Assembly: GCA_013153145.1 (NCBI GenBank)
Contig: JAADEY010000012.1
Coordinates: 1 to 64,000 of the forward strand
Direction of reading: 5' to 3'
DNA: 64,000 bases
From: Thermoproteota archaeon
GTDB taxonomy: Archaea > Thermoproteota > Thermoprotei_A > Sulfolobales > Pyrodictiaceae
This document shows, one piece after another, positions 1 through 8,048 of the stretch (its first letter is position 1; every line of letters begins with the position of its first letter). Under the pieces are notes generated by a model. That model had not been told where the DNA came from, did no database searches, and was given only the letters and a program-made list of their open reading frames with translations. The translations under genes were made by a program, and so were the position numbers.

Positions 1-548
1 AGAGCCACCACTCCGCATGGCGTCACACCCTCCGACCTGAGCACTGCTATGCACGACTCGCACGGACACTCCATGCCGGTCAATGGGCACAACGGCCTCA
101 ACGGGTCCTCCAGCAATCCCTCCTCATACATCCTCACCAACAGCTCCACACGCCTCTCCTGCACAACACTGCCACCGTATGCCGCCGCGAGCTCGTTAAG
201 CCTCCTGGCTGCGGCGCGTACAGTCTCGCCATCCACGCGGAGTATCTGAGCCAGCCTAGCATACGCCAGGAGTAACTCGGCAGAAACAGAGCCGCCTCCT
301 AGAACTATGCCGCCAACCACGTACACATACTTCTCGCCGAGCTCATGGGCGATGTCGGGGCCTCCGGAGATGCAGATGAGCCCCCGGATGGAATGACAAA
401 CCCTCATCGCCTCGGCCATGGCCTCTTCATCGGCTGCCGAGACGATGGCGACGACCCAGCGCCCATCCTCGACCGCCTCCGGGGGGCCAGCCACCGCCCC
501 CCGGCTGGTCTTGAGCTGGGGGGTGAGGGCCTGGGACAAGGCTCTCAC
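1..548 (-). CDS. Hypothetical Cys-rich protein (3' end cut by window edge)
   Basis: The minus-strand frame is open from the window edge to a GTG at 548, giving about 182 residues so far. The first two thirds are alpha/beta-like (hydrophobic strands VVAIVSA and YVYVVGG with Gly-rich turns); the visible C-terminal part has a Cys cluster spaced C-x6-C-x-C-x2-C, then a further Cys, which suggests a metal or Fe-S site. Start choice: a TATA-like CATATAG at 574-580 lies about 29 nt upstream of the GTG, as for a leaderless mRNA. I do not recognise the family. Codon use matches real genes here (AGG, CTC, GAG). The true C-terminus lies outside the window. Confidence 0.6.
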   Translation of the reverse strand, partial: MRALSQALTPQLKTSRGAVAGPPEAVEDGRWVVAIVSAADEEAMAEAMRVCHSIRGLICISGGPDIAHELGEKYVYVVGGIVLGGGSVSAELLLAYARLAQILRVDGETVRAAARRLNELAAAYGGSVVQERRVELLVRMYEEGLLEDPLRPLCPLTGMECPCESCIAVLRSEGVTPCGVVA

Positions 549-573
549 AGGTATTAAGAGGGAAGGATACAAG

Positions 574-580
574 CTATATG
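574..580 (-). promoter_or_regulatory. TATA-like box of the first gene
   Basis: CATATAG on the minus strand sits about 29 nt before the GTG at 548, consistent with leaderless transcription. Inferred from position only. Confidence 0.35.
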
Positions 581-839
581 AATTTCGCTAGTGACAGTCT
601 ACCGAATACCCTTGACGAGATCCAGGGCGGGCCTTCGCCCCCTCTAATCACCTATGGTGTCTCAATGCCTGTTTACTCTGTCTCCTTGCCTGCACCACCC
701 GGGTATACCTAGGGTGGATCCCCGGGTTATAAGTTGTTCTCCACATAGAGAACGCCTATGAAACTACTACACAGGCTGTCTATGTCCTCGCCGCTGTCTC
801 CACGCTACAAAGCATACATGACTCCTAATAAACGTTTCC

Positions 840-975
840 GGCACCATAAACAATCCCTAGGCATAGACCATGAGCCCCGAAAACAAGGCGGGTCACGGGG
901 CTCGGCAATCCCCTCCCAGCCGGTCACAGCCCGCCCGGAGGGGCTCGACGCCCCTGGGCTCCCGACGGTCTCCTC
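840..975 (-). ncRNA. Candidate structured RNA, family unknown
   Basis: Downstream of a TTTTAAAT element (997-1004) on the minus strand come three successive hairpins: a 6-bp stem with loop GAGGAG, a 6-bp AGGGGC/GCCCCT stem with a 5-nt loop, and an exact 7-bp GAGCCCC/GGGGCTC stem with an 18-nt loop. GC content is much higher than in flanking intergenic DNA. It lacks the conserved GAGGAAAGUCC of RNase P RNA and the GGAAGG motif of SRP RNA. Both ends are estimates. Confidence 0.25.
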
Positions 976-996
976 ACCGCCCCCCATGCCGGTCTC

Positions 997-1004
997 TTTT
1001 AAAT
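997..1004. promoter_or_regulatory. Palindromic TATA box, possibly bidirectional
   Basis: TTTTAAAT reads almost the same on both strands. On the plus strand it would start transcription near 1026, about 20 nt before the TTG start at 1048; on the minus strand near 975, at the edge of the hairpin-rich segment. Confidence 0.35.
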
Positions 1005-1047
1005 GGGGGTTCTGGGGAGTGTTAACAGTTAATGGGCATGGGGTGGT

Positions 1048-1401
1048 TTGCCTAGGGATGAGGTGTTGTGGAGGAAGGCTCAGTGCCTGTACAGGGCTGC
1101 TGTTGGTGCTCCTAGTGTGGAGTTGAAGGCTTTGTTCGCGGTTATGGCTGCCCGGCTTGTTGTGCGTTCTCTGCTTGAGGGGCGTGGTGTTAGGGTTAGG
1201 CCTGGTAGGTTGAGGCTTGGTGTTATGCTTAGGTTGCTTGGTGAGAGGGGTTGTAGTGTTGAGGGTGTGTTGGGGGAGTGGGGGGAGGCTGTTGAGCTTG
1301 CTGATCGTGTCTGGTTTGAGGGTTTGAGGCCTGGTGTTGAGGGTGTTGGGCTCCTGCTTTCTCTTGTTGAGGGGTTGTTTGGGTTTCTTGGGTCTTGTTA
1401 G
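1048..1401 (+). CDS. Small helical hypothetical protein
   Basis: 117 residues from a TTG start, with GGTGG just upstream and a TATA box about 45 nt upstream. The sequence is almost wholly helical, rich in Leu, Val, Arg and Gly, with a conserved-looking start (DEVLWRKAQCLYRAA). A loose resemblance to HEPN-type helical bundles is an impression only: no RxxxxH catalytic motif is evident. Codon use (GTT, CTT, AGG) is typical of a real gene. Its 3' end overlaps that of the convergent DUF190 gene by 4 nt. Function unknown. Confidence 0.6.
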   Translation: MPRDEVLWRKAQCLYRAAVGAPSVELKALFAVMAARLVVRSLLEGRGVRVRPGRLRLGVMLRLLGERGCSVEGVLGEWGEAVELADRVWFEGLRPGVEGVGLLLSLVEGLFGFLGSC

Positions 1402-1736
1402 TGGTGTTTGCCTCCGTGGCCGTAGAAGACTACTTCTACCTCCTCTTTGGTTATTAGGCCTTCCTTGACGACCTCTTTTATCTTTGGGAGTATCTTCTCT
1501 ATCTTCTCGGGCTCGTCCACGGTCTCTATTACTAGGGGTAGGTCTTCTGATAGGCGGAGGACTGCTGGTAGGTGTATCATGCTGTGGCTCCCGTAGCCTG
1601 CTAGGCCTTTGAGGACTGTTGCTCCTCTTATGCCGTTGCTTCTTAGGAGGCGTAGTATGTAGAGGTAGAGTGGTGTGCCGTGGTACTTGTCTGATTCTCC
1701 TATGTATATGCGTAGGCGGATCCATTTAGAGGCCAT
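1398..1736 (-). CDS. DUF190 family protein (PII-like)
   Basis: 112 residues matching the DUF190 family, small proteins with a PII-like ferredoxin fold. Typical features are the N-terminal strand WIRLRIYIGESDKY, the segment GIRGATVLKGLAGYGSHS, and VIETVDEPEKIEKILP. The family is often found next to fluoride channels, as here: the ATG at 1736 overlaps the end of crcB by 11 nt, so the two are translationally linked. It is probably an accessory or regulatory subunit of fluoride export; its biochemical role is not established. Confidence 0.88.
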   Translation of the reverse strand: MASKWIRLRIYIGESDKYHGTPLYLYILRLLRSNGIRGATVLKGLAGYGSHSMIHLPAVLRLSEDLPLVIETVDEPEKIEKILPKIKEVVKEGLITKEEVEVVFYGHGGKHH

Positions 1737-2124
1737 GCCTGTACACCGTTAGGGCTAGTGTTCTCCCGATGTAGATGCCTATGAAGCCTAGTATTAGGCT
1801 TGCCGCGACGTATAGTATTGCTGAGAGCTGTAGGCCCTCGGCCCATAGCTCGAAGCCCTCGAAGGAGAAGGTTGAGAAGGTTGTGAATGAGCCGGCGAAC
1901 CCGGTTGCTATTAGGAGTCGCTGCTCCCTTGTGAAGACGTCGTAGAATATTGTTGAGTATAGGACGAAGCCTAGTAGTATGCAGCCCAGGAAGTTGACGA
2001 CTATTGTTCCTATTGGGAACTGTAGGCCGTCCTGGACTATCTTTGAGAGTATCCAGCGTGAGACCGCCCCTAGGAAGCCGCCGACGCCTACTAGTAGGAG
2101 GTCTCTGAGTGGGCCTGGCAGCAC
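1726..2124 (-). CDS. crcB: Fluoride ion channel/exporter CrcB (Fluc)
   Basis: 132 residues with four hydrophobic membrane segments, the usual length for one Fluc subunit, which works as a dual-topology dimer to expel fluoride. Family signatures are visible: GGFLGAVSRWIL at the N-terminus (about residues 15-26), GTIVVNFLGCILLG with the conserved Asn (about 39-52), and the GFAGSFTTFSTFSFE segment (about 76-90) that lines the pore. The GTG start gives a short N-terminus normal for the family. It overlaps the downstream DUF190 gene. Confidence 0.95.
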   Translation of the reverse strand: MLPGPLRDLLLVGVGGFLGAVSRWILSKIVQDGLQFPIGTIVVNFLGCILLGFVLYSTIFYDVFTREQRLLIATGFAGSFTTFSTFSFEGFELWAEGLQLSAILYVAASLILGFIGIYIGRTLALTVYRHGL

Positions 2125-2162
2125 CCGCTACACCGCTCCCGGGGTGGCTGGGGGTGGTGTTG

Positions 2163-2531
2163 TTAAGGGTTTGGGTTCTGCTGGTTGTTCTCAATAGAGC
2201 CTGGTTCTCCACTCTCTATCACTATGGGTCGTATATTTACCAGTGCCTCGACTATCTTCCTCCTCCCGCTGGCCAGGGCCCTCCAGAGCGTCCCCCTGGA
2301 TATGTTCATCCTCTTAGCGGCCTCCTCCTGGGTGAGGCCCTCGAGGTAGACTAGCCTCAGTGCCTCGAGCTCGTCTGGCCTTATGTGTACGGGTTCTGCC
2401 TCTATCCTCTCCCCGTGGTGGGTGAAGGGTATGAAGACTACCCTTGGGGGGCGGAACCATATGTGTCTGGGCTTGGGCCTCCTCCCAGGCCCCTTCCTGC
2501 CCCAGCACCAGCGCCATGGGGGGCCCTGCAC
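2163..2531 (-). CDS. DUF134/UPF0251 DNA-binding protein
   Basis: 122 residues. The N-terminal part (RPPRVVFIPF) and the helix-turn-helix at about residues 55-95 (DELEALRLVYLEGLTQEEAA, then SRGTLWRALASGRRKIVEAL) match the DUF134 family of sigma-like HTH proteins in archaea and bacteria. It likely regulates transcription; the target is unknown. The GTG start overlaps the stop of the upstream 91-residue gene (TAGTG), placing it last in the serS transcription unit. Confidence 0.85.
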   Translation of the reverse strand: MQGPPWRWCWGRKGPGRRPKPRHIWFRPPRVVFIPFTHHGERIEAEPVHIRPDELEALRLVYLEGLTQEEAAKRMNISRGTLWRALASGRRKIVEALVNIRPIVIESGEPGSIENNQQNPNP

Positions 2532-2806
2532 TAGCCCCTCTCCTCCATGCGTTTCTCTACCAGTGCCTTGGCCCTCCAGACCGGCATCTTTGAGTAGTGT
2601 TTGGCGGCCCTATATAGCTCGCGTAGCTCGTCGTCGGTGGCGTAGTCTACTGGGTAGCCTTCCCTCCCCTTCTCCTCCCAGCGCTGGTAGAGCTTCTCCA
2701 TTATCTGGGTTACCTTTGGGTCGCTGTAGAAGGCGGCTTTTATCCAGGAGTCCTTGGGCTCTATCAGCGCCTCTATCTCGTCGACTATCCTCCTCCTGTC
2801 CTTCAC
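2531..2806 (-). CDS. Conserved-looking hypothetical protein in serS operon
   Basis: 91 residues, charged and mainly helical, with no transmembrane segment. It overlaps the serS stop by 4 nt (ATGA-type overlap) and its own stop overlaps the DUF134 start, so it is co-translated between them. No family recognised; the segment [20 protein letters not shown] suggests an amphipathic helix. Codon use is normal for this genome. Confidence 0.7.
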   Translation of the reverse strand: MKDRRRIVDEIEALIEPKDSWIKAAFYSDPKVTQIMEKLYQRWEEKGREGYPVDYATDDELRELYRAAKHYSKMPVWRAKALVEKRMEERG

Positions 2807-4200
2807 TCCCTCTTCACCCTCCTGGCCGGGTATATGTAGTCCTTGGGTGCGCGGGGGAATATTTCGAGGTAGCGGCGGAGCACCTTGGGTATGGTGACTA
2901 CTCCGTCCTCGTCCTGGAAGTTCTCGAGTATCGCTGTTATGGTTCTTGTTGATGCTATTGCTGTCGCGTTGAGGGTGTGGACGTAGTCCCTCACCATCCC
3001 CTTCCTCCTCACGAGCCTTATCCTAAGCCTGTAGCTCTGCCAGTCGGTGCAGTTGCTTATGCTTGCCATCTCCCTGTACCTGCCCTGCGCAGGCATCCAT
3101 GCCTCTAGGTCGTATTTCTTCGCGGCCACGTGGCCTAGCTCGCCGGCGCAGACGTTGACAACCCTGTATGGTATCCCCAGCCCCCTGAACAGCTCCTCGG
3201 TGTTCTCCCTCAGCTCCTCGAGCATGTCCCAGCTCTCCTCGGGCTTTGAGTAGATGAATTGTTCTACTTTGTGGAACTGGTGTACCCTGAATATCCCCTT
3301 GAGGTCCCTGTTACCCGCGCCTGCTTCTCTGCGGAAGCATGGGCTTACTCCTACGAGTTTTATTGGGAGTTCTTCTTCTGGTATGTCTGTCTCCATGTAT
3401 AGTGCTGCTAGTGGGTGTTCGGCGGTTGCTATGAGGTATAGGTCTTCGTCTTTTATGCTGTATATCGCGTCTTTGAACGTCTCTATGTCTATTACGCCCA
3501 TGAGCACCTTGTACCTGACCATGTATGGTGGGAGGACTAGGCGGTATCCCTTCCGGGTCATGAAGTCTATGGCGTAGAGGAGGAGTGCCGCGTCTAGCCA
3601 GACTATGTCGTCGAACAGGTAGTAGAACCTTGACCCGGCTACCTGGGCTGCCTTGTATGTATCGCCTAGCGCCAACACCTTCTCGAGCATGTCTGCGTGG
3701 CCGACCGGCTTCCAGTCTATGACCTCGTGGGGTACCTTGAAGCCCCAGCGCTCGGTCTGCCTCCGGAACTCCTCTAGGTGGCCCCTCCAGACCCTCGGGA
3801 CTCCCCAGAACTTTATGGGTACGTTGTCGTCCTCCGTCTGGCCGTCTGGGACGCTCTCGTGGACTATGTTTGGTAGTGATAGGAGGAGTTTCTCCCTCTC
3901 CCTCGCTATCTCCTGGAGCTTCTTCTCGAGCTCCTCCCTCTCCCTTATGATCCTCTTGGCCTCCTCTATCAGCCTCCTCCTCTCCTCCGGGTCCCTAGCC
4001 TTGGCTATCATCCTGGTTACCTGGTTGTGCCTATGCCTTATCTCGTCCACGAGCCTCACGAGCCTCCGCCACTCGTTGTCTAGCCTCACAGCCTCATCGA
4101 CTACGCCGGGGTCCATGCCTCTACGCTTCAGGCTCTTCTTCAGCTCCTCGGGGTTTTCGCGGAGAAGCTTCAGGATGCTCCAGGGCAAGGCCCTATACAC
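2803..4200 (-). CDS. serS: Seryl-tRNA synthetase
   Basis: 465 residues, a class II aminoacyl-tRNA synthetase that charges tRNA-Ser. The first 110 or so residues form the charged antiparallel coiled coil that grips the long variable arm of tRNA-Ser. The catalytic domain carries motif 2 ([20 protein letters not shown]) and a motif 3 region ([19 protein letters not shown]) with the expected Arg. This is the common-type SerRS, not the rare methanogen form, which lacks this long coiled coil. It heads a three-gene unit with two small downstream genes. Confidence 0.96.
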   Translation of the reverse strand: MYRALPWSILKLLRENPEELKKSLKRRGMDPGVVDEAVRLDNEWRRLVRLVDEIRHRHNQVTRMIAKARDPEERRRLIEEAKRIIREREELEKKLQEIAREREKLLLSLPNIVHESVPDGQTEDDNVPIKFWGVPRVWRGHLEEFRRQTERWGFKVPHEVIDWKPVGHADMLEKVLALGDTYKAAQVAGSRFYYLFDDIVWLDAALLLYAIDFMTRKGYRLVLPPYMVRYKVLMGVIDIETFKDAIYSIKDEDLYLIATAEHPLAALYMETDIPEEELPIKLVGVSPCFRREAGAGNRDLKGIFRVHQFHKVEQFIYSKPEESWDMLEELRENTEELFRGLGIPYRVVNVCAGELGHVAAKKYDLEAWMPAQGRYREMASISNCTDWQSYRLRIRLVRRKGMVRDYVHTLNATAIASTRTITAILENFQDEDGVVTIPKVLRRYLEIFPRAPKDYIYPARRVKRE

Positions 4201-4253
4201 ACCCCTCTATTGCATGGGCTCCAGGGATCCGTTAAAGCTGGATTGTGTGCGGG

Positions 4254-4634
4254 CTATTGCTGGTTCTGCTGGCTCTTCATCCTCCTTATCCATTCCTCTA
4301 CGACGTCGTAGCCGTATAGTTCTTTGAGCTTCTCCCTGCCCTCCCTGGTTATCCTTGTGGGGTCCCATGGTGGGTCGAAGACTAGTTCTACCTGCACGTC
4401 TTTCAGCTCTGGTACTAGGCGTTTCACTGTCTCCTCTGCCTGCATGAGGATTAGGCCTGCTATTGGGCAGCCTGGTGCTGTGAGGGTCATCTTGATGTAT
4501 GCCTTCTTGTCGGGGGTTACCTTGACGTCGTATACTAGGCCTAGGTCGACTACGTTTACCGGTATTTCGGGGTCGTAGACCTGCCTCAGCGCCTCTATGA
4601 CTTTCTGCCTCAGCTTCTCCGTGTCCTCTGTCAT
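4254..4634 (-). CDS. MIP18/PaaD-type Fe-S cluster assembly protein (DUF59)
   Basis: 126 residues of the DUF59/MIP18 family, which helps put Fe-S clusters on target proteins in the cytoplasm. Visible motifs are the family core DPEIPVNVVDLGLVYDVKV (about residues 20-38) and the conserved LTAPGCPIAGLI with its Cys (about 51-62), then DPPWDPTRIT. The ATG overlaps the upstream membrane-protein gene by 4 nt. With many radical SAM enzymes nearby, demand for Fe-S assembly is plausible. Confidence 0.9.
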   Translation of the reverse strand: MTEDTEKLRQKVIEALRQVYDPEIPVNVVDLGLVYDVKVTPDKKAYIKMTLTAPGCPIAGLILMQAEETVKRLVPELKDVQVELVFDPPWDPTRITREGREKLKELYGYDVVEEWIRRMKSQQNQQ

Positions 4635-4888
4635 GGCTTGCCCCTCCCTCCCTCTTCGCGTGTCTTTGGTGGCTTCTCCGGGGGCTTGATAACTCCTTTC
4701 TTTACGAGGGTGAGTACTATCGCTAGGGCGATGAAGGGTGATAGTGCCGCTAGTATGATGCCTATTGTTGCTGTCTGTGTGCCCTTCGTGTTTAGGTATA
4801 GTAGTACGCCTGCTATGAATACGGGTACTAGTATGGCGTTGTAGACTATCATGGCGTTTATGAGTGCCTCCGTCGCCGTCCTAGGCAT
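4631..4888 (-). CDS. Small two-helix membrane protein
   Basis: 85 residues with two strongly hydrophobic segments (about residues 10-30 and 37-62), a Thr/Gly linker between them, and a basic, Pro-rich C-terminal tail (PPEKPPKTREEGGRGK). It sits between the CinA-type gene (8-nt overlap) and the MIP18 gene (4-nt overlap), so the three are co-expressed. The family is not recognised and function is unknown. Confidence 0.65.
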   Translation of the reverse strand: MPRTATEALINAMIVYNAILVPVFIAGVLLYLNTKGTQTATIGIILAALSPFIALAIVLTLVKKGVIKPPEKPPKTREEGGRGKP

Positions 4889-5675
4889 GCTGCTCCACTC
4901 TCCCCCCTAGCCTGCTCAGCTCCTCGGCCGCCTCCCGGAGTATCTCCTTGGCCTCCTTCTCGGCTTCGCTGCACTCTCCTGCTGATAGGAGTATGCATAT
5001 CCTTATCCTCGGCTCCCCTATCTCGCGGCCCTCGGGGTGTGTCTTGATGTATGCTCTTGGGTGCTTCCTGGCTATCCTCTTTACTATTGGCGCCGCCTTG
5101 GACTCCATTACCCCCTCGACCCTTATGCAGTGCTCGACGACGCAGACTGGGGGCAGCAGTCTCCGCAGCACCGGCTCTATGTAGCGTGTGAACATCTCCT
5201 TCATCTCCGCGGGTACCCCGGGGAGTGCTGCCAGCGTGTAGCCGTCTGCCTCTATGAGTATGCCTGGCGCCGTGCCGATGGGGTTTGGTATCGGGGTGGC
5301 CCCCTCCGGGAGTATCGCCATCTTCCTCCTCTCGGGTGTTAGGGGTTCGCCGACAGCCCTGTACTTCTCCTCAACCATTCTGAGCGCCTCTGTGTTTAGC
5401 CTCAGCCTCCTGCCGAGCGCCCTGGCTATGAACTCTGCTGTGCGGTCGTCGTATGTCGGGCCTAGGCCCCCGGTGATTATGATTATCCTCGCCTTCTCCA
5501 CCGCCTCCCTTATCACCGGTACTGCCTCGTCCTCGGTGTCAGGCGCTACTATGATCCTGCGGACGTCCGCCCCTAGGAGGGTTAGCCTTGAGGCGAGCCA
5601 GGAGCCGTTGGTGTTGACCGTCCTCCCTATGCAGAGCTCTGTGCCGAGGTTGATTATCCATGCAGGGACGGCCAC
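4881..5675 (-). CDS. CinA-type/MoaB-like molybdopterin-binding domain protein
   Basis: 264 residues. The N-terminal two thirds match the CinA/MoCF-binding domain: LGTELCIGRTVNTNGSWLA (about residues 11-29) and ITGGLGPTYDDRTAE (about 68-82). Archaeal members consist of this domain plus a short extension, as here; the bacterial nicotinamide-nucleotide deamidase domain is absent. The family has been linked to ADP-ribose or nucleotide pyrophosphatase activity, but the function here is inferred only. A TATA-like GAATTAAGG about 25 nt before the GTG suggests leaderless expression. Confidence 0.85.
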   Translation of the reverse strand: MAVPAWIINLGTELCIGRTVNTNGSWLASRLTLLGADVRRIIVAPDTEDEAVPVIREAVEKARIIIITGGLGPTYDDRTAEFIARALGRRLRLNTEALRMVEEKYRAVGEPLTPERRKMAILPEGATPIPNPIGTAPGILIEADGYTLAALPGVPAEMKEMFTRYIEPVLRRLLPPVCVVEHCIRVEGVMESKAAPIVKRIARKHPRAYIKTHPEGREIGEPRIRICILLSAGECSEAEKEAKEILREAAEELSRLGGRVEQHA

Positions 5676-5819
5676 TAGCCATCAGCCACGAAGCCTTAAT
5701 TCACCCCGGCGTGAGTGAATAAACCACGCGCGCCGCCCCCCGGACAGCCCCGCGGCACGGGGCCTGGATGATGCCTGGGGGACTTGCCCTCCGCACCTCT
5801 CGCTGCGTTGAAAGGCCTT

Positions 5820-7142
5820 CTAGTAGAGGAGTAGGAGTGCTCCGTCCTTCACGGTGTTTACTGGGAACGTGTACTTGACTTCTACATAGTTCATCCTGAA
5901 CTCCTTGACCTTCTCCGCCACCTTGGCTGGCTCCTCCCCGTCTATGAGGACCTTCTTCATGAACTCTGCTATCTCCTCCATCTCCTGCTCCTTCATGCCC
6001 ACCCTGGTCATCTCCTGTACCCCGAGCCTGAGGCCGCTCGGATCCTTTATCGCGTCCGGCGGGTCGTAGGGTAGGAGGTTCTTGTTGACTATTATGTTGG
6101 CCTCCTCGAGCAGCTTGGCTGCCTTGGCTCCGCCGCCGAGGCTGCGCACGTCTAGCACCACCTGGTGGCTCTTGGTGTAGCCGAGGTGTTCTCCGAGTAC
6201 CTTGAACCCCCTCTCGGCGAGGGCCTCGGCCAGCTTCTTGGCGTTGCGGACTACCTGGTCTGCGTACTGCTCGCCGTAGTACTTCATCTCTAGTGCGGTG
6301 ACTCCTAGGGCTGGTAGGCGGTGTAGGTGGTGGTTGCTGACGAAGTAGGGGAAGACTGCTCTCGATATCTTCTTGTAGAGCTGCTTGTCGCGCGTCACTA
6401 TCACGCCTCCCTGCGGCCCCGGGAAGGTCTTGTGCGTCGAGGCTGTTAGGACGTCGGCTCCGTGGTCCAGCGGGTTCCTCCACCTCTTCCCGACGATGAG
6501 GCCCAGGACGTGGGCCGCGTCGTAGACTAGGCGTGCGCCCACAGAGTGGGCTGCCTCTGCTATCTCGCGTACCGGGTGGGGGAATAGGTAGAGGCTTGCG
6601 CCGAGGACCACGAAGGAGGGCGAGACATCCTCTATGAGCTTCACCGCCTTGTCGACGTCTATGTTGAGCTCCTCCATGTTGAAGGGCATCTCGACCTGCT
6701 CTATGCAGAGCGCCCCGAGCGTGCCGTACTTCGTGTGGCTCACATGGGCCCCGGCCTGCACCGGGGGGATCACGGCCTTCGAGCCGCAGGCGCCGAGGAC
6801 GCGGAAGACCGAGGCGTTTGCAGTGGTGCCGCTTATGGGCCGGACATCGGCGAAGCCTCCCCCGAGGAGCTCGGCCATGAGGCCCTGAACCCTCGACTCA
6901 ACCTCGTCGACGAACCTCGTGCCCTGGTAGTAGCGCTTGAAGGGCTTACCCTCAGCATACCGGTGCATCATGTCACTCATGTAGGCGGACTCTGCCAAGG
7001 GGCTCATCAGGTTCTCGCTTGCAATGAGGTTTATCGTCTCAAACCTCCTCCAGCGGTTATGCCTACGCGTGAACTCGAGTATCTCCACGAGCTCCCCGGG
7101 GAGCCCGGAGAGCATGGACTCCCAGGAACCAGTACTCGCCAT
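5820..7142 (-). CDS. glyA: Serine hydroxymethyltransferase
   Basis: 440 residues, a PLP enzyme interconverting serine and glycine and passing the C1 unit to a pterin carrier. The PLP lysine lies in [14 protein letters not shown] (Lys238); other signatures are [12 protein letters not shown] (about 38-49), [15 protein letters not shown] (about 60-74) and [11 protein letters not shown] (about 206-216). Length is normal for archaeal GlyA. It is transcribed alone, with a GGTTAAGG TATA-like element just upstream of the ATG. The 144 bp to the CinA gene hold no gene, only the small hairpin CCCCG/CGGGG. Confidence 0.96.
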   Translation of the reverse strand: MASTGSWESMLSGLPGELVEILEFTRRHNRWRRFETINLIASENLMSPLAESAYMSDMMHRYAEGKPFKRYYQGTRFVDEVESRVQGLMAELLGGGFADVRPISGTTANASVFRVLGACGSKAVIPPVQAGAHVSHTKYGTLGALCIEQVEMPFNMEELNIDVDKAVKLIEDVSPSFVVLGASLYLFPHPVREIAEAAHSVGARLVYDAAHVLGLIVGKRWRNPLDHGADVLTASTHKTFPGPQGGVIVTRDKQLYKKISRAVFPYFVSNHHLHRLPALGVTALEMKYYGEQYADQVVRNAKKLAEALAERGFKVLGEHLGYTKSHQVVLDVRSLGGGAKAAKLLEEANIIVNKNLLPYDPPDAIKDPSGLRLGVQEMTRVGMKEQEMEEIAEFMKKVLIDGEEPAKVAEKVKEFRMNYVEVKYTFPVNTVKDGALLLLY

Positions 7143-7197
7143 GCCCGGACAGCCTTAACCTAGGAGACGCCGGAGCCCCAGTATTTCAACGGTTCCC

Positions 7198-7434
7198 TCA
7201 CAGTGGGGCCTCAGCCTCAACCCTCCTAGCAACGACCCCGCGGGAGCGGAGTATCGCTATAGCAGCCTCAACTATATCATAGGTGACGGGCACCCCGACC
7301 TCATCCTCGTGTCTCCGGAGCAGCCAGTAGGCCTCAACCTCGTCGCTCCACTCCCCCAAGTGCTTCTCCAAGACCTCAGCAGCCCTAAGCGGGGCGTTCA
7401 ACAGCTTCTCGTCGTAGTAGTCTCCCTTCCTCAC
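7198..7434 (-). CDS. Small hypothetical protein
   Basis: 78 acidic residues from a GTG start. A clear TATA box (GGTATAAATAGG, about 7445-7456) lies just upstream. No Cys, no membrane segment, no recognised motif; the tail (VEAAIAILRSRGVVARRVEAE) looks like the end of a small winged-helix or helical fold. It stands alone between glyA (same strand) and a divergent gene. Function unknown. Confidence 0.55.
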   Translation of the reverse strand: MRKGDYYDEKLLNAPLRAAEVLEKHLGEWSDEVEAYWLLRRHEDEVGVPVTYDIVEAAIAILRSRGVVARRVEAEAPL

Positions 7435-7444
7435 GGTCTTACCC

Positions 7445-7456
7445 GCCTATTTATAC
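7445..7456 (-). promoter_or_regulatory. TATA box upstream of small gene
   Basis: GGTATAAATAGG on the minus strand, a strong match to the archaeal TATA consensus, just before the GTG at 7434. Confidence 0.5.
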
Positions 7457-7583
7457 CTGGTAGTACCGGGCTCCTTATCTGTAGTTTCCTCTTCTCTGGC
7501 TGGGGAGGTGTAATGGTATTACTAAGGCTATGGGTTAAGACTACGAGGCATGATGGAATAGTTTCAGCTGGGGGAGTGAGACA

Positions 7584-8048
7584 GTGGCACTTGTCCTACC
7601 CCACCACTCGTCCAGCTACGACAACCTCCTGAACACCACCCTCTCCACCCCGGACGGGGAGGATGAGGCGCCCACCAGGATCCTGGATGAGGAGGAGAGT
7701 GTGGATGTCGAGATAGAGCTGTACATGTCCCTAGACCCTATGAGCGCTGAGCTGGAGGACGTCGTGGGGATGGTTGTCGAGAAGCTCCAGAAGCTCGGCT
7801 ACAGTGTGACCGTGACCCCGCAGGTCAGCTACTGGGGGTTCTCCGCCCCGGGTGCCTCCGGTACGCCGATGGTCGTCGTTAACGGCGTCGTCGCCTACGC
7901 TGCCAGGATCCCCGGGCCGGAGGAGCTGTTTGCACAGATACTCGCCATACTCGCCGGCCTATACCCGGAGGAGCAGGCATCCTCACCCTTCATGATGGGG
8001 CCTCATAGGCCCTCCCCCAGCGCCCTCGCCGCAGCCCCAGTGGGCTAG
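7584..8048 (+). CDS. Glutaredoxin-like fold protein lacking redox cysteines
   Basis: 154 residues from a GTG with GGGGAGTGA just upstream. The middle (about residues 43-125) follows the archaeal glutaredoxin pattern: strand VEIELYMS, helix, strand YSVTVTPQV, then GTPMVVVNG with the cis-Pro before the next strand. Where a CxxC would stand after the first strand the protein has SLDPMS, so it cannot do dithiol chemistry and may be a structural or binding variant. The N-terminal 40 residues are low complexity. Its last 66 nt overlap the convergent kinase gene. Confidence 0.65.
   Translation: MALVLPHHSSSYDNLLNTTLSTPDGEDEAPTRILDEEESVDVEIELYMSLDPMSAELEDVVGMVVEKLQKLGYSVTVTPQVSYWGFSAPGASGTPMVVVNGVVAYAARIPGPEELFAQILAILAGLYPEEQASSPFMMGPHRPSPSALAAAPVG

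Larger units (their letters stand above)
549..1047. other. 500-bp gene-free region with GC-rich hairpins
   Basis: No convincing protein-coding frame. It holds several inverted repeats: GGGCG/CGCCC near 625-640, CCACCC/GGGTGG at 695-700 and 712-717, GAGCCCC/GGGGCTC at 872-878 and 897-903, AGGGGC/GCCCCT near 938-955, and GACGGT/ACCGCC near 964-980. Two minus-strand TATA-like elements (around 725-735 and 997-1004) precede hairpin-rich stretches. GC-rich structured segments in intergenic DNA of a hyperthermophile often mark stable RNAs, so a non-coding RNA is possible; no known RNA family signature was found. Confidence 0.5.

Noticed and set aside
840-975. RNase P RNA, SRP RNA or tRNA
   Set aside because: No GAGGAAAGUCC, no GGAAGG apical motif, and no cloverleaf with a proper T-arm could be built, so only an unnamed RNA candidate is reported.
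758-1126. 122-residue plus-strand open frame with a TATA-like GTTATAAG upstream
   Set aside because: Low-complexity Pro/Ser/Arg sequence with no fold-like pattern; it crosses the hairpin region and overlaps the better small gene at 1048.
805-1725. 306-residue minus-strand open frame
   Set aside because: It is the antisense shadow of the small plus-strand gene and runs out of frame through the DUF190 gene; composition is Pro/Arg/Thr repeats.
5701-6483. 260-residue minus-strand open frame
   Set aside because: Arg/Gly/Pro-rich shadow of glyA in another frame.
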